This document shows positions 37,649-46,819 of a DNA stretch of 64,000 nucleotides, piece by piece (the first letter of the stretch is position 1; each line of letters opens with the position of its first letter). The DNA is from Bog-473 sp963791995 (GTDB lineage: Bacteria > Actinomycetota > Acidimicrobiia > Acidimicrobiales > RAAP-2). A program made the translations under genes and the position numbers. The DNA is taken from contig CAWBUQ010000004.1 in NCBI GenBank assembly GCA_963791995.1, positions 62,001-126,000 of the forward strand. The letters are read 5' to 3'. The notes below the pieces were generated by a model. It made no database searches and was not told the DNA's origin. It worked only from the letters and a program-made list of their open reading frames with translations.

Positions 37649-38858
37649 ATGAAGATTCTGGTTCTCGGAGGGGACGGCTACCTCGGTTGGCCCACCGCCC
37701 TGCACCTGTCGGCCCGGGGCCACGACGTCACCATCGTCGACAACCTCGTGCGCCGCGAGTACGACCGCGAGATGGGGGTCGACAGTCTGGTGCCCATCGC
37801 TCCGCTGCAGGACCGGGTGACGCGTTGGGAGCAGGTCTCCGGTCACGCCGTCAACGTCCGCATCGGCAACCTGACCGACGCCGCCTTCACCTACGGGGTC
37901 ATCGCCGAGACGCAGCCCGACGACGATCGTGCACTTCGGCGAGCAGCGTTCGGCGCCCTACTCCATGATCGACCGCGAGCACGCCGTCTACACGCAGGTG
38001 AACAACGTCGTCGGCAACCTGAACGTCATGTACGCCATTCAGGAGACCAACCCCGACATCCACCTCGTGAAGCTCGGCACGATGGGGGAGTACGGCTACC
38101 CCAACATCGACATCGAAGAGGGCTTCATCGAGATCACCCACAAGGGCCGGACCGACGTGCTGCCCTACCCCAAGCAGCCCGGCTCCTTCTACCACCTGTC
38201 CAAGGTGCACGACAGCCACAACATCATGTTCGGCTGTCGTATCTGGGGCCTGCGGGCAACCGACCTGAACCAGGGCATCGTCTACGGCCAGTCGACCGAC
38301 GAGACCGACCTCGACCCCGTGCTGGCCACCCGCTTCGACTACGACGGCGTGTTCGGCACCGTGCTGAACCGCTTCTGCGTGCAGGCCGTCACCGGCCACC
38401 CGCTCACCGTCTACGGCGCGGGTGGGCCAGACCCGCGGCATGCTCAACATCCGCGACACGCTGGCCTGCGTCGACCCTCGCCATCGAGAACCCCGCCGAG
38501 CGCGGCGAGTTCCGGGTCTTCAACCAATTCACCGAGTCCTTCTCCGTGCGCGACATGGCCCAGATGGTCAAGCGGGTCTGCTCCGACGAGGGTCGACATC
38601 GCCGAGGGCCTGGCCAACCCGCGGGTGGAGAACGAGGAGCACTACTTCCACGCCGCCAACACGAAGCTGCTCGACCTCGGCCTCCAGCCGCACCTCCTGA
38701 CCGACGAGGTCATCACGCGACATGCTCGAGCTGGTGGAGCAGCACCGCGACCGGGTCGACGTCCGGGCCATCGCCCCGACCGTGCAGTGGCGTTCGAGCG
38801 CCAGCACCCTGACCACGGCCGACGACGCCGGGCGATTCCGGCGTTCCTCGCGGTCTAG
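37649..38858 (+). CDS. sqdB: UDP-sulfoquinovose synthase SqdB, several frameshifts
   Basis: Makes UDP-sulfoquinovose from UDP-glucose and sulfite, the head-group donor for the sulfolipid SQDG. About 402 residues. NAD-binding SDR start MKILVLGGDGYLGWPTALHL, then DNLVRREYDREMGVDSLVPI, a near-diagnostic SqdB stretch. HFGEQRSAPYSMIDREHAVY, LGTMGEYGYPNIDIEEGF (catalytic Thr and Glu region) and FYHLSKVHDSHNIMF (Y-x-x-x-K) follow. Base errors near 37,923, 38,425, 38,477, 38,593 and 38,722 shift the frame; the repaired C-terminus is TVQWRSSASTLTTADDAG then AIPAFLAV. The partner glycosyltransferase SqdX is not in the window. CysD/CysNC lie 22 kb downstream. Confidence 0.9.
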
Positions 38859-38890
38859 AGGCCGGCCTGTACCTGTAGCTTGTCGTGGCG

Positions 38891-39994
38891 ATGTCGCCAC
38901 GAAGGCCCCGCCGACGCTCCCGCCGTCGGTCATCGGCCCGGCCCGTCCTGCTGCTCGTCGCTGCGGTGATCGTGCTGGCGCTGGTCATCGGAGGCCTGAC
39001 CCAGGTGTCGAGCCAGTCGCAGGGCTACGACGCCAGCGTCGGCCCGCGCCCTGGCGGTCGCAGGGCACCGTGGTGGCGGACCAGTCCAATGCGACGTCGG
39101 TGCAGGTGCGCAAGCTCGTCAACGACATGCCGGACCAGACACCGCCAGCAGCTCGAGGTCGATCTGGACTGCCGCGGTGGACCAGACGGCCGCCGAATCG
39201 ACCACCGCCACGCTGGCGGCGCACGTCCGAGCCCGCTCGGTTCGACCGCCTCCGAGTTCTCCAGGCGGTGTTCGCCGACCGGGCGCAGGCGATGGTGCAG
39301 CTGCGGGCCGCGCTCGACGCGTACCTCGGCATGGAACCGATCCCGAGCAACGGCGCCCCCGCCGCCGGGACGGAGCAGGCGGGGACGCCGGCCCTGCTCT
39401 CGGCCACCCAGGCGACCAATCGCATTGCCGCCGCCGGCGCGCTGTTGTCGCGTTCCGACGCGCTGTACCGCTCGGTGCGGCGTTCGCTGGCCGCGGGCAA
39501 CGGCCACGTCCGGCTGCCCTCCTCGGTCTGGGTGGCCAACCCCCAGGTGTGGCGCCTCGGGACGGTGGCCGCCCAGGTCGACCTGGTGGCCACGTCCCCG
39601 ACGCTGGCCGTGACGCACTACGTCGTCATCAGGACGACGCGCCTCGTCCCACCTGCGCTGCCCACCGCCCAGGGCGCGGCGGCCAACGTCTCGACCCTCA
39701 GCCCGACGCACTCGGTCGCCACCACGGTCGTGCTGGCGAACCAGGGCTCGGTCGACGAGCCGCACGTCTCGGTCCGCTTCTCCATGGCGAACCAGTCGAA
39801 CGGCGCCACCGCAACCCACGTCGAACGGACGTCGTTGGCACTCGACGGCTCGGTCGCACTGCCGGCGGTGACCTTCAGCGTGAAGCCGGGGACCCTCTAC
39901 ACCTTGACGGTCCAGATCGTCCTGCCGCCCGGACAGACCGACAGCGTGGGCACCGTCGTCCAGCAGGCACTCGCAGGTCGCGCCGGCCACCTGA
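38891..39994 (+). CDS. Membrane-anchored protein of unknown function, frameshifts
   Basis: About 365 residues if repaired. A very basic N-terminus (PRRPRRRSRRRSSARP) leads into one helix, VLLLVAAVIVLALVIGGL. The outer part is Ala/Thr/Val-rich with a predicted helical segment (QAVFADRAQAMVQLRAAL) and then a beta-rich C-terminal domain: VVLANQGSVDEPHVSVRFSM, TSLALDGSVALPAVTFSV, LYTLTVQIVLPPGQTD. This looks like a CARDB/Ig-like fold. Frame changes lie near 39,045, 39,135 and 39,170. I end it at the TGA at 39,992 assuming one more indel just before; the unrepaired frame runs on into gltA. No function assigned. Confidence 0.5.
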
Positions 39995-40101
39995 GCGAGT
40001 CCCTCACCGGGTGCTGCGGCACCCGGCCGCGTGTCGACCGGCCTCGCGAGCTGGTCATAGGATCGGGAACGCACCGAATTCAGGAATTGGAGGCGCTTCT
40101 C

Positions 40102-41376
40102 GTGGCCGAGAGCATCACGATCACGGACAATCGCTCAGGCGAGTCCATGGAGATCCCGATCGTCAACGGCGGGGTCTCGGCCGAGGAGTGGGCCAAGCTG
40201 CTCCCCGGGGTCTGGTTCTTCGACCCCGCGTTCATGTCCACCGCGGCGTGTGAGAGCGCCATCACCTATCTCGACGGCGACGCCGGCATCCTGCGTTACC
40301 GGGGCTATCCCATCGAGCAGCTGGCCGAGAGCTCCACCTATCTCGAGGTGGCCTACCTGCTGCTGAACGGCGAGTTGCCCAACGAGGAGCAGTTCTCCTC
40401 TTGGAAACACGACGTCACGTACCACACCTTCATCCACGAGAACGTCCGCAAGCGCTTCCTCGAGGGCTTTCACTACGACGCGCACCCCATGGGCATGCTG
40501 GTGTCCGCCGTCGCCGCCCTGTCGACCTTCTACCTCGACGCCAAGGACATCTTCGACCTCGATTCCCGCGACAAGCAGATCATCCGCCTCATCGCCAAGA
40601 TGCCCACGCTGGCCGCGGCAGCCCACCGTTTCAGCGTCGGGATGCCCTTCGTCTACCCCGACAACACCCTCGACTTCGCGCCGAACTTCCTCTCCATGCT
40701 CTGGAAGGTGGCCGAGCCCCGCTTCGAGGCCGATCCCGTCCTGGCCCGGGCGCTCGACGTCCTCTTCATCCTCCACGCCGACCACGAGCAGAACTGCTCG
40801 ACCACCGCCATGCGGGTCGTCGGCTCGTCGCACTCGGACCCCTACTCGTCGACTGCCGCGGCCGCCGCCGCGCTCTACGGGCCACGCCACGGCGGCGCCA
40901 ACGAGGCCGTCATCCGCATGCTGACCGAGATCGGGAGCATCGAGAACGTGCCCGACTTCATCGCCATGGTCAAGGCCGGGACGGGCGGCCAACGGCTGCA
41001 GGGCTTCGGCCACCGGGTCTACAAGAGCTACGACCCGCGGGCCAAGATCATCAAGCAGACGGCGGACGAGGTCTTCGAGGTGACGGGCAAGAACCCCCTG
41101 CTCGACATCGCGTTGAAGCTCGAGGAGATCGCGTTGAACGACGAGTACTTCACCTCGCGGCGGCTCTACCCCAACGTCGACTTCTACTCGGGCCTCATCT
41201 ACCAGGCGATGGGCTTCCCGCTCGAGATGTTCCCCGTCCTCTTCGCCATCCCGCGTACGGCGGGCTGGCTGGCGCACTGGCAAGAGATGCTCGACCAGGA
41301 GTCGAAGATCGCCCGGCCTCGTCAGCTCTACATCGGCCCCGAAGAGCGCAACTACGTCCCCATCGAGGCGCGCTAG
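40102..41376 (+). CDS. gltA: Citrate synthase (type II)
   Basis: 424 residues, intact. Condenses acetyl-CoA with oxaloacetate at the start of the citric acid cycle. The GTG at 40102 follows GGAGG by 8 bases. It has the extended N-terminus of type II enzymes (FFDPAFMSTAACESAITYLD), GILRYRGYPIEQLAE, ILHADHEQNCST (active His), PRHGGANEAV, FGHRVYKSYDPRA (second His) and GLIYQAMGFP before the last helices, where the active Asp lies. Its TAG shares CTAG with the likely end of the convergent tesB gene. Confidence 0.95.
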   Translation: MAESITITDNRSGESMEIPIVNGGVSAEEWAKLLPGVWFFDPAFMSTAACESAITYLDGDAGILRYRGYPIEQLAESSTYLEVAYLLLNGELPNEEQFSSWKHDVTYHTFIHENVRKRFLEGFHYDAHPMGMLVSAVAALSTFYLDAKDIFDLDSRDKQIIRLIAKMPTLAAAAHRFSVGMPFVYPDNTLDFAPNFLSMLWKVAEPRFEADPVLARALDVLFILHADHEQNCSTTAMRVVGSSHSDPYSSTAAAAAALYGPRHGGANEAVIRMLTEIGSIENVPDFIAMVKAGTGGQRLQGFGHRVYKSYDPRAKIIKQTADEVFEVTGKNPLLDIALKLEEIALNDEYFTSRRLYPNVDFYSGLIYQAMGFPLEMFPVLFAIPRTAGWLAHWQEMLDQESKIARPRQLYIGPEERNYVPIEAR

Positions 41377-42250
41377 GCGCCCCGAGCTCTTGCGCGGCGG
41401 GCACGTGCTCGCGCACCCGGAGCAGGCCCTCTTGGACGAGTGAGACGCAGAGCCGACCCTGGCGGTCGTAGAGGAAGCCGCGGGCCAGGCCGCGACCGCC
41501 GGCCGCCGCCGGCGAGTCCATGTCGAAGAGCATCCACTCGTCGACGCGAAACGGACGGTGGAACCACATGCAGTGGTCGAGGGTCGCCCCCATGAAGTTG
41601 GTGTCGTCCCAGCGGACGTCGTGGGGCCCGAGCACCGTGTCGAGCATCGACATGTCAGAGGCGTAGGCCGCGATGCAGGCATGGAGCAGCGGGTCGTCGG
41701 GGAGCGACCCGTCGGCCCGGATCCAGAGGCGCTGGTAGGCCTCGCCCGCTCCCTGGCGGTGCCAGGGCAGTTCGCCGATGTGGCGCTGGTCGATGGGATG
41801 GGGCCGGTCGAACCAGTCGACCAGCTCCTCCTTCCACGGCTCCAGGCGCTCGAAGAGCGTGGCAGCTCTTCGGGCGGCGGGACCTCGGGCATGGGGAACT
41901 CGTGTTCGAGGCCCTCCTCGAGTGTCGTGGAAGGAGGTCTCGAGGTTGAAGATGGCCCGCCCGTGCTGAATGGCCACCACGCGCCGCGTGGTGAAGGAGC
42001 GGCCGTCGCGGATGCGGTCCACCTCGTAGAGGATCGGGACGGTCGGGTCGCCCGGGCGCAAGAAGTACGAGTGCAACGAGTGCACCCGACCGTGCTCGAC
42101 CGTGCGTCCCGCCGCCATCAAAGCCTGGCCCGCGACCTGGCCGCCGAAGACGCGCTGGCGTTCTTCGTCGAGTTGGGTGCCCCGGAAGATGTTGACCTCA
42201 ATGGGCTCGAGATCGAGCAGGTCGACCAGGAAGTCGAGGGAGGCGCTCAT
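41373..42250 (-). CDS. tesB: Acyl-CoA thioesterase II (TesB family), frameshifts
   Basis: About 290 residues with a double hot-dog fold; hydrolyses acyl-CoA to fatty acid and CoA. Visible: LDLEPIEVNIFRGTQL, RVFGGQVAGQALMAAGRTV, VHSLHSYFLRPGDPTVPI, VVAIQHGRAIFNLETSF in the first fold; LHACIAAYASDMSMLDTVL, LDHCMWFHRPFRVDEW and GRLCVSLVQEGLLRV in the second. Between 41,860 and 41,925 the frame is lost and regained; the middle piece MPEVPPPEELP is read one frame over. Near the end the frame stays open into gltA, but with one indel it would stop at TAG 41,373-41,375, sharing CTAG with gltA. Confidence 0.85.
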
Positions 42251-42310
42251 GCGCCCATGTTCGCAGGCCGCCGGTGCGGGCGTCGGCAGACACGACGGCG
42301 CGAGCCCCGC

Positions 42311-42316
42311 TACCCT
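42311..42316 (+). promoter_or_regulatory. -10 box of a leaderless promoter before the GH1 gene (TACCCT)
   Basis: TACCCT lies 8 bases before the GTG at 42325, favouring that start over the ATG at 42352. Confidence 0.4.
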
Positions 42317-42324
42317 GCGGCGGC

Positions 42325-43542
42325 GTGACAGCGGCCAGCCCAGACGAAGCGATGCCCGACCTCGTGTTCCCCGAGGGGTTCACCTGGGGCGTGGCCACGG
42401 CGGCGCACCAGATCGAAGGCGGCAACGTCAACAACGACTGGTGGGACTGGGAGCACAACCCCGCCTCGGGAACGCTCGAGCCCAGTGGCGACGCCTGCGA
42501 CTCCTTCCATCGCTGGCGTGAGGACATCGGGCTGGTGGCCGACATGGGCCTGGGCGCGTACCGCTTCTCCCTCGAGTGGAGCCGCATTGAGCCCGCCGAG
42601 GGGGAGTTCTCCCTGGCCGCCCTCGAGCACTACCGCCGGATGTGCGCGGCGTGCCGAGGCGCCGGCATCGTCCCGGTCGTCACGTTCCACCACTTCACCT
42701 CGCCGCGCTGTGGCTGGCGGCGCGTGGCGGGTGGGAGGCCCCCGACGCCCCCGAGCGTTTCGCCCGCTACGTGACCCGGGCCGCCGCGTACCTGGGCGAC
42801 CTCGTCGGGTGGGCGTGCACGATCAACGAGCCCAACGTGGTGTCGGTCATGGGGTACTTCCAAGGCGAGTACCCACCAGGGGTCAAGGAGGACTTCGGTG
42901 CGCTACGCGGCGGTGAACGAGGCGATGGTCCGCGCCCACCGCCTGGCCGTCGACGCCCTGCGCGCCGGTCCGGGCGACTTCCCGGTCGGCCTGACGCTCT
43001 CGATGGCCGAGATCACGGCCGAGGAGGGCGGTGAATCGCTGCGCGACGCGGCCGAGGAAATGCTCGAGAACATCTTCTTGCGGGCCACCGAGGGCGACGA
43101 CTTCGTCGGCGTGCAGTGCTACACCCGCATGCACTTCGGGCCCGAAGGACTGGCGCCCAACGATCCCGACGTTCCGCTCACCCAGATGGGCGACGAACGC
43201 TGGCCCCAAGCGGTGGAGCACACGGTGCGCCGCGCCGCCGCCGTAAGCGGCCGTCCCGTGGTCGTGACCGAGAACGGGATCGCCACGGCCGACGACACCG
43301 AGCGCATCGCGTTCGTGGCCGACGCGTTGCGCAGCGCCCACCGCTGCCTCGAAGAGGGGATCGACCTGCGTGGCTATTTCGTGTGGAGCCTGCTCGACAA
43401 CTTCGAGTGGCACCTGGGCTACGGGCCCAAGTTCGGCCTGGTGGGGGTCGCCCCGGGGACCTTCGAACGCCGTCCCAAGCCGAGTGCCCATTGGTTCGGC
43501 GAGGTGGCCCGGACGAACCGGTTGCCCCGGGCGGGGACCTAG
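42325..43542 (+). CDS. Beta-glucosidase-like enzyme, glycoside hydrolase family 1, frameshifts
   Basis: About 405 residues. GH1 barrel start FPEGFTWGVATAAHQIEGG, then GLGAYRFSLEWSRIEPAEG, WACTINEPNVVSVMGYF (the acid/base Glu in N-E-P), RPVVVTENGIATADD (nucleophile Glu in T-E-N-G) and GYFVWSLLDNFEWHLGYGPKFGLV at the end. Both catalytic acids are present. Frame changes near 42,705 and 42,895 are indel-like. No signal peptide, so it is probably cytoplasmic and acts on imported beta-glucosides; the aglycone and linkage are unknown. Confidence 0.85.
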
Positions 43543-43563
43543 GCGCTCGATTGGTCCCTCCGC

Positions 43564-43569
43564 TAGGGT
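43564..43569 (+). promoter_or_regulatory. -10 box of a leaderless promoter (TAGGGT)
   Basis: TAGGGT lies 7 bases before a GTG at 43577 that opens a 16-codon reading frame ending on the start of the gtrA-like gene. Confidence 0.45.
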
Positions 43570-43576
43570 TGCCGCC

Positions 43577-43627
43577 GTGCCGTTTCCCGTGTTCGGGGCT
43601 CAGCTGGTGACTGCGAGCCGCTCGTGA
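43577..43627 (+). CDS. Possible 16-residue leader peptide coupled to gtrA
   Basis: GTG-initiated frame encoding VPFPVFGAQLVTASRS, with a TAGGGT box at leaderless distance. Its TGA overlaps the GTG of the next gene (GTGA at 43624-43627), so ribosomes finishing the leader could restart on gtrA. Short leaderless frames that are translationally coupled to the next gene are known in mycobacteria. An alternative is that 43577 is simply the true 5' end of the mRNA and the frame is incidental. Confidence 0.4.
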   Translation: MPFPVFGAQLVTASRS

Positions 43628-44269
43628 GCAGCCAGGGCGGGCACCCTCCGCTCAAGCACATCTGGGCGTCCGACGAGCCGCTGGTCACGCGGATCCGCCT
43701 GATGATGGCTCACCCCTCGAGCGTGAAGCTGATCAAGTACGCCGGCGTCTCGGTGATCTCGACCGCCGTGTCGCAGATCACCTTGCTGTTGACCTTCGGC
43801 ATCTTCCACGTGATGTCCGAGGTGCCGGCCAACCTCCTGGCTAACGTGCTGGCGACGGTTCCCTCCTACACGCTCAACCGGCGCTGGGTCTGGGGTAAGA
43901 GCGACCGTTCTCATTTCTGGCGCGAAGTCGTGCCGTTCTGGGTCCTCTCCTTCATCGGTTTGGCCTTCTCCAGCGTGGCCGTCTACCTCGCCGGCTCGCT
44001 TCGCCCGCGACCACGCCTTGAGCCATGCGGCCACCTCGCTGTTGGTGAACGCGGCCAACCTGATGTCCTTCGCCATCTTGTGGATCGTGAAGTTCATCGT
44101 CTACAACAAGCTCTTCCACATCGACCCGATCGAGTACGAAGAGCACCACGCCGAGAAGGTTGCCGCCGCGGTGTCGGATCCCGACGAGGTCGTGCGTGTC
44201 GGCGCTCAGGCCGCCGACGACGAGCATCGTCCGCCCGACGACGACGGCGAGACCTCGGCCGTATCCTGA
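43624..44269 (+). CDS. GtrA-like membrane protein, one frameshift
   Basis: About 214 residues. Four membrane helices of the GtrA fold: SVKLIKYAGVSVISTAVSQI, LLTFGIFHVMSEVPANLLAN, WREVVPFWVLSFIGLAFSSV and VNAANLMSFAILWIVKFIVY. The family motif LATVPSYTLNRRWVWGKSD is present (Y-x-x-N-R-x-x-V/T-W). GtrA proteins are thought to move polyprenyl-linked sugars across the membrane or to serve as partners of glycosyltransferases. One extra C near 44,005 breaks the frame. The tail is acidic (EEHHAEKVAAAVSDPDEVV). No glycosyltransferase is adjacent; the MptB-like gene is 1 kb away. Confidence 0.75.
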
Positions 44270-44316
44270 AGTCGCGCGCAGGTGCCGTCGACGGGACGGC
44301 TCCCGACGGGCCGGCG

Positions 44317-44805
44317 TCAGTCGCGGAAGTTGTTGAACTGCAGGGGGATCCCGAAGTCCTCCGCCTTGCACTTGGCGATGACCTCTTGCAGATCGTCGCG
44401 CTTCTTGGCGGTGACACGAAGCTGGTCACCCTGGGTCTGCGACGACACGCCCTTGAGGCCGAGGTCCTTGATGAACTTGTTCAGCCGCTTGGCGTGATCC
44501 GATGAGATCCCGGCCCGGATGGCCACCTTCTGGCGGGCGGTCCCCTTCTGGGCCTCCTCGATCTTCGCGGCATCGAAGGCCTTGAGCGAGACCTGGCGCT
44601 TCACCAGCTTCTCGTCGAGCACCTGATGGAGCGCCCGTAGCCGGTCCTCGGTCGAGGAGCGCAGCACCAGTTCGTTGTCCCCCAGTTCAATGGCCGAATC
44701 GGTGTTCTTGAAGTCGAATCGGGTGGCCGCCTCCCGGTTGGCCTGGTCCACCGCGTTGCGCACTTCTTGCATGTCGACTTCCGAGACGATGTCAAAGGTG
44801 GGCAT
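44317..44805 (-). CDS. yajQ: YajQ family (DUF520) nucleotide-binding protein
   Basis: 162 residues, intact. MPTFDIVSEVDMQEVRNAVDQ, ATRFDFKNTDSAIEL, RAGISSDHAKRLNKFIKD, GVSSQTQGDQLRVTAKKRDD and the C-terminal IPLQFNNFRD are nearly invariant in the family. The protein has two ferredoxin-like domains. Some homologues bind cyclic di-GMP or tRNA and GTP; the physiological role here is unknown. A TACGCT box 6 bases before the ATG supports this start. It is convergent with gtrA. Confidence 0.92.
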   Translation of the reverse strand: MPTFDIVSEVDMQEVRNAVDQANREAATRFDFKNTDSAIELGDNELVLRSSTEDRLRALHQVLDEKLVKRQVSLKAFDAAKIEEAQKGTARQKVAIRAGISSDHAKRLNKFIKDLGLKGVSSQTQGDQLRVTAKKRDDLQEVIAKCKAEDFGIPLQFNNFRD

Positions 44806-44811
44806 GTGGCC

Positions 44812-44817
44812 AGCGTA
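44812..44817 (-). promoter_or_regulatory. -10 box of a leaderless promoter before yajQ (TACGCT)
   Basis: On the minus strand TACGCT lies 6 bases before the yajQ ATG at 44805. Confidence 0.45.
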
Positions 44818-44854
44818 CCGGCGCCATCTGCCGCTCCGGGGTGGCCGGCCCGGC

Positions 44855-44860
44855 TAATCT
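44855..44860 (+). promoter_or_regulatory. -10 box for tRNA-Tyr (TAATCT)
   Basis: TAATCT lies 10 bases before the first base of tRNA-Tyr. Confidence 0.4.
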
Positions 44861-44870
44861 CGGCCGCTGC

Positions 44871-44956
44871 GGGTCGGTGTCCGAGTGGCCAAAGGAAGCA
44901 GGCTGTAAACCTGCCGGTTAACACCTACGGAGGTTCAAATCCTTCCCGGCCCACCA
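44871..44956 (+). tRNA. tRNA-Tyr (anticodon GTA), CCA encoded
   Basis: Acceptor GGGTCGG pairs with CCGGCCC (one G-U). The anticodon loop CTGTAAA has GTA. The long variable arm of bacterial tRNA-Tyr is present, the T arm is GGTTCAAATCC, and ACCA follows directly in the DNA. Confidence 0.95.
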
Positions 44957-45080
44957 CGTGGCTCCGCACGCCGTTCCCGGGCGCTCCCTTGCCTCCCCGG
45001 AACCTGCCGTTACAATGCCGTGTCAGATCCATTGCGGGAACAAGGCTCCCCGCGCGCAGGTCCCCCCTGTTTGCTCCGGG

Positions 45081-46772
45081 ATGGAGCGCCCGGACTCATC
45101 AAGCGAGATTGACAGCCCCGTGTTGGACGACACAGTGACGCCAACTTCACAACCGGTCCTCGACCGGGTGTCGCCGCGCCTCCGGCGCATCTCCGCTGGG
45201 GCCGACGCCTTGCGGTTGCGCATCTCGCCCCGCATCACGATGACCGAGCGCGTCGAGGCGCGGGCGGGCGACTCGGACGACTGGTCCTTCCTGCGCCGCC
45301 CCGCCATCTTGGGCTTCGTCGCCGTCCTCTCCATCTGCCTCGGCGCGTCGTTGCCGAGCTCACCGTTCAAGCTCGAGATCGGCGGGACCTGGTTCTTCGG
45401 CGTGTCCGACTGGCCGACCACCACCCTCATGCTCCCGGGTGTCGTCGCGGTCTATGGCGGCATGATCCTGTTCGTACGCGTCTGGTTCGGTCTCTATCAG
45501 ACGTTGCGGCTCCGCCCGGGCGTCCCGATCCGACAGCTTTCGTACATGCTCGCCCTGTGGATCGTGCCGCTGCTCGTGGTCGCCCCGCTCTTCAGCCGGG
45601 ACGTCTTCTCCTACGCCGCCCAGGGCGAGATGATGAGCCACCACATCAACCCGTATCACTACGGGCCGGGCACGATCGGCTCGGGACAGTACGTCTCGGG
45701 TGTGGATCCGTTGTGGGCCAACACGCCGGCTCCCTACGGGCCTCTTTTCCTGATGCTGGCCGGCTGGTCCGCCTCGCTCAGCCTGCACAACGCGTTGGTC
45801 ACCGTCTTCTTGCTGCGGCTCCAATCGGTTGCGGGCATCGCGCTGATCGCCTACTGCATCCCCAAGCTGGCCCGCTCGTTCGGCCGTGACCCCGGCCCCG
45901 CGTTCGTGCTCGCGGTGCTCAACCCGCTGACGCTGCTCGCACTCGTCGGGGGCGCGCACAACGACGCCATCATGGTCGGCCTCTTGCTGGCCGGGGTGAC
46001 GGCGGCGCGCGCCCAGCATCCGGTGTGGGGTGTCGTCCTGTGCGCGCTGGCGGCATCCATAAAAGTGCCGGCCGCCATCGGCATCGTCTATGTGGCGTGG
46101 GACTGGGCGGGGCCGTTCGCCGACTGGCGCCTGCGCGCCCGCGCCCTGTTGCGCGCCGGCCTGGTCACCCTCGCGGTGATGGGCTTTCTCTCATTGGTGT
46201 CGGGTCTCGGCTGGGGCTGGATCGCCAACCTCGGCACGCCCGGCACGGTGCGCTCGTGGATGGCGCCGGCCACCGCGGTGGGCCTGCTCATCAGCGGGAC
46301 GTCGCATGCGGTCGGCATCGGGGTCGGGCTGGGCGGCGTGCTGACCCTGACCCGGGCCATCGGCCTGATCTCGGCCGCGGTCATCGCCGTCTACTGCCTG
46401 CGCAACCGGGAGCGCCTAGGGGTGCTGGGCGCGCTCGGCATCACGATGATGGCCTTCGTGCTCCTGGGCCCGGTGGTCCAGCCGTGGTACCTGACGTGGG
46501 GGATCATCCTGGTGGCGCCGATTGCCGCCGGCCGCACCCTCTACGTCGTGCTCGGCCTGTCCACGGTGGCTCCCTTCATCGGGCTCACCGGCGGCACCGA
46601 ATTGTTGAACGAGCTGGTGCACACCGACCCGGCGAGCATGGTCCTCGCCGTCATGGTGCTGTGGGCCGTGGTCATCGTCCCCCTCGGCAGCTGGACGACC
46701 TCGTGGCGCCTCGACCGCTCCCGGCTGCCCGGGCCGCTCGCCCCCACGGGCGCGGCCGCTCTCGAGTCCTGA
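45081..46772 (+). CDS. Polytopic GT-C mannosyltransferase, MptB-like
   Basis: About 563 residues from the ATG at 45081; an open frame extends upstream without similarity. At least ten hydrophobic helices. The first outer loop carries the GT-C acidic residue in LFSRDVFSYAAQGEMM, followed by NPYHYGPG and APYGPLFLMLAGW, then VLNPLTLLALVGGAHNDAIMVGLL. Near the end is GPVVQPWYLTWGIIL. This pattern matches actinobacterial polyprenol-phosphomannose-dependent alpha-1,6-mannosyltransferases that build the lipomannan core. The linkage is inferred. A TACAAT sequence at about 45,013 could be its -10 box. No indel is seen. Confidence 0.8.
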   Translation: MERPDSSSEIDSPVLDDTVTPTSQPVLDRVSPRLRRISAGADALRLRISPRITMTERVEARAGDSDDWSFLRRPAILGFVAVLSICLGASLPSSPFKLEIGGTWFFGVSDWPTTTLMLPGVVAVYGGMILFVRVWFGLYQTLRLRPGVPIRQLSYMLALWIVPLLVVAPLFSRDVFSYAAQGEMMSHHINPYHYGPGTIGSGQYVSGVDPLWANTPAPYGPLFLMLAGWSASLSLHNALVTVFLLRLQSVAGIALIAYCIPKLARSFGRDPGPAFVLAVLNPLTLLALVGGAHNDAIMVGLLLAGVTAARAQHPVWGVVLCALAASIKVPAAIGIVYVAWDWAGPFADWRLRARALLRAGLVTLAVMGFLSLVSGLGWGWIANLGTPGTVRSWMAPATAVGLLISGTSHAVGIGVGLGGVLTLTRAIGLISAAVIAVYCLRNRERLGVLGALGITMMAFVLLGPVVQPWYLTWGIILVAPIAAGRTLYVVLGLSTVAPFIGLTGGTELLNELVHTDPASMVLAVMVLWAVVIVPLGSWTTSWRLDRSRLPGPLAPTGAAALES

Positions 46773-46819
46773 CCCCTCGCTGACCCGGGGCCGGCGCGGG
46801 CCATACGGGCTCCGCGCTC

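Noticed and set aside
38722..41376. A fusion of the sqdB end, a membrane protein and citrate synthase
   Set aside because: The open frame joins unrelated pieces by chance. gltA has its own GGAGG and GTG at 40102, and the upstream part changes frame within known protein sequence.
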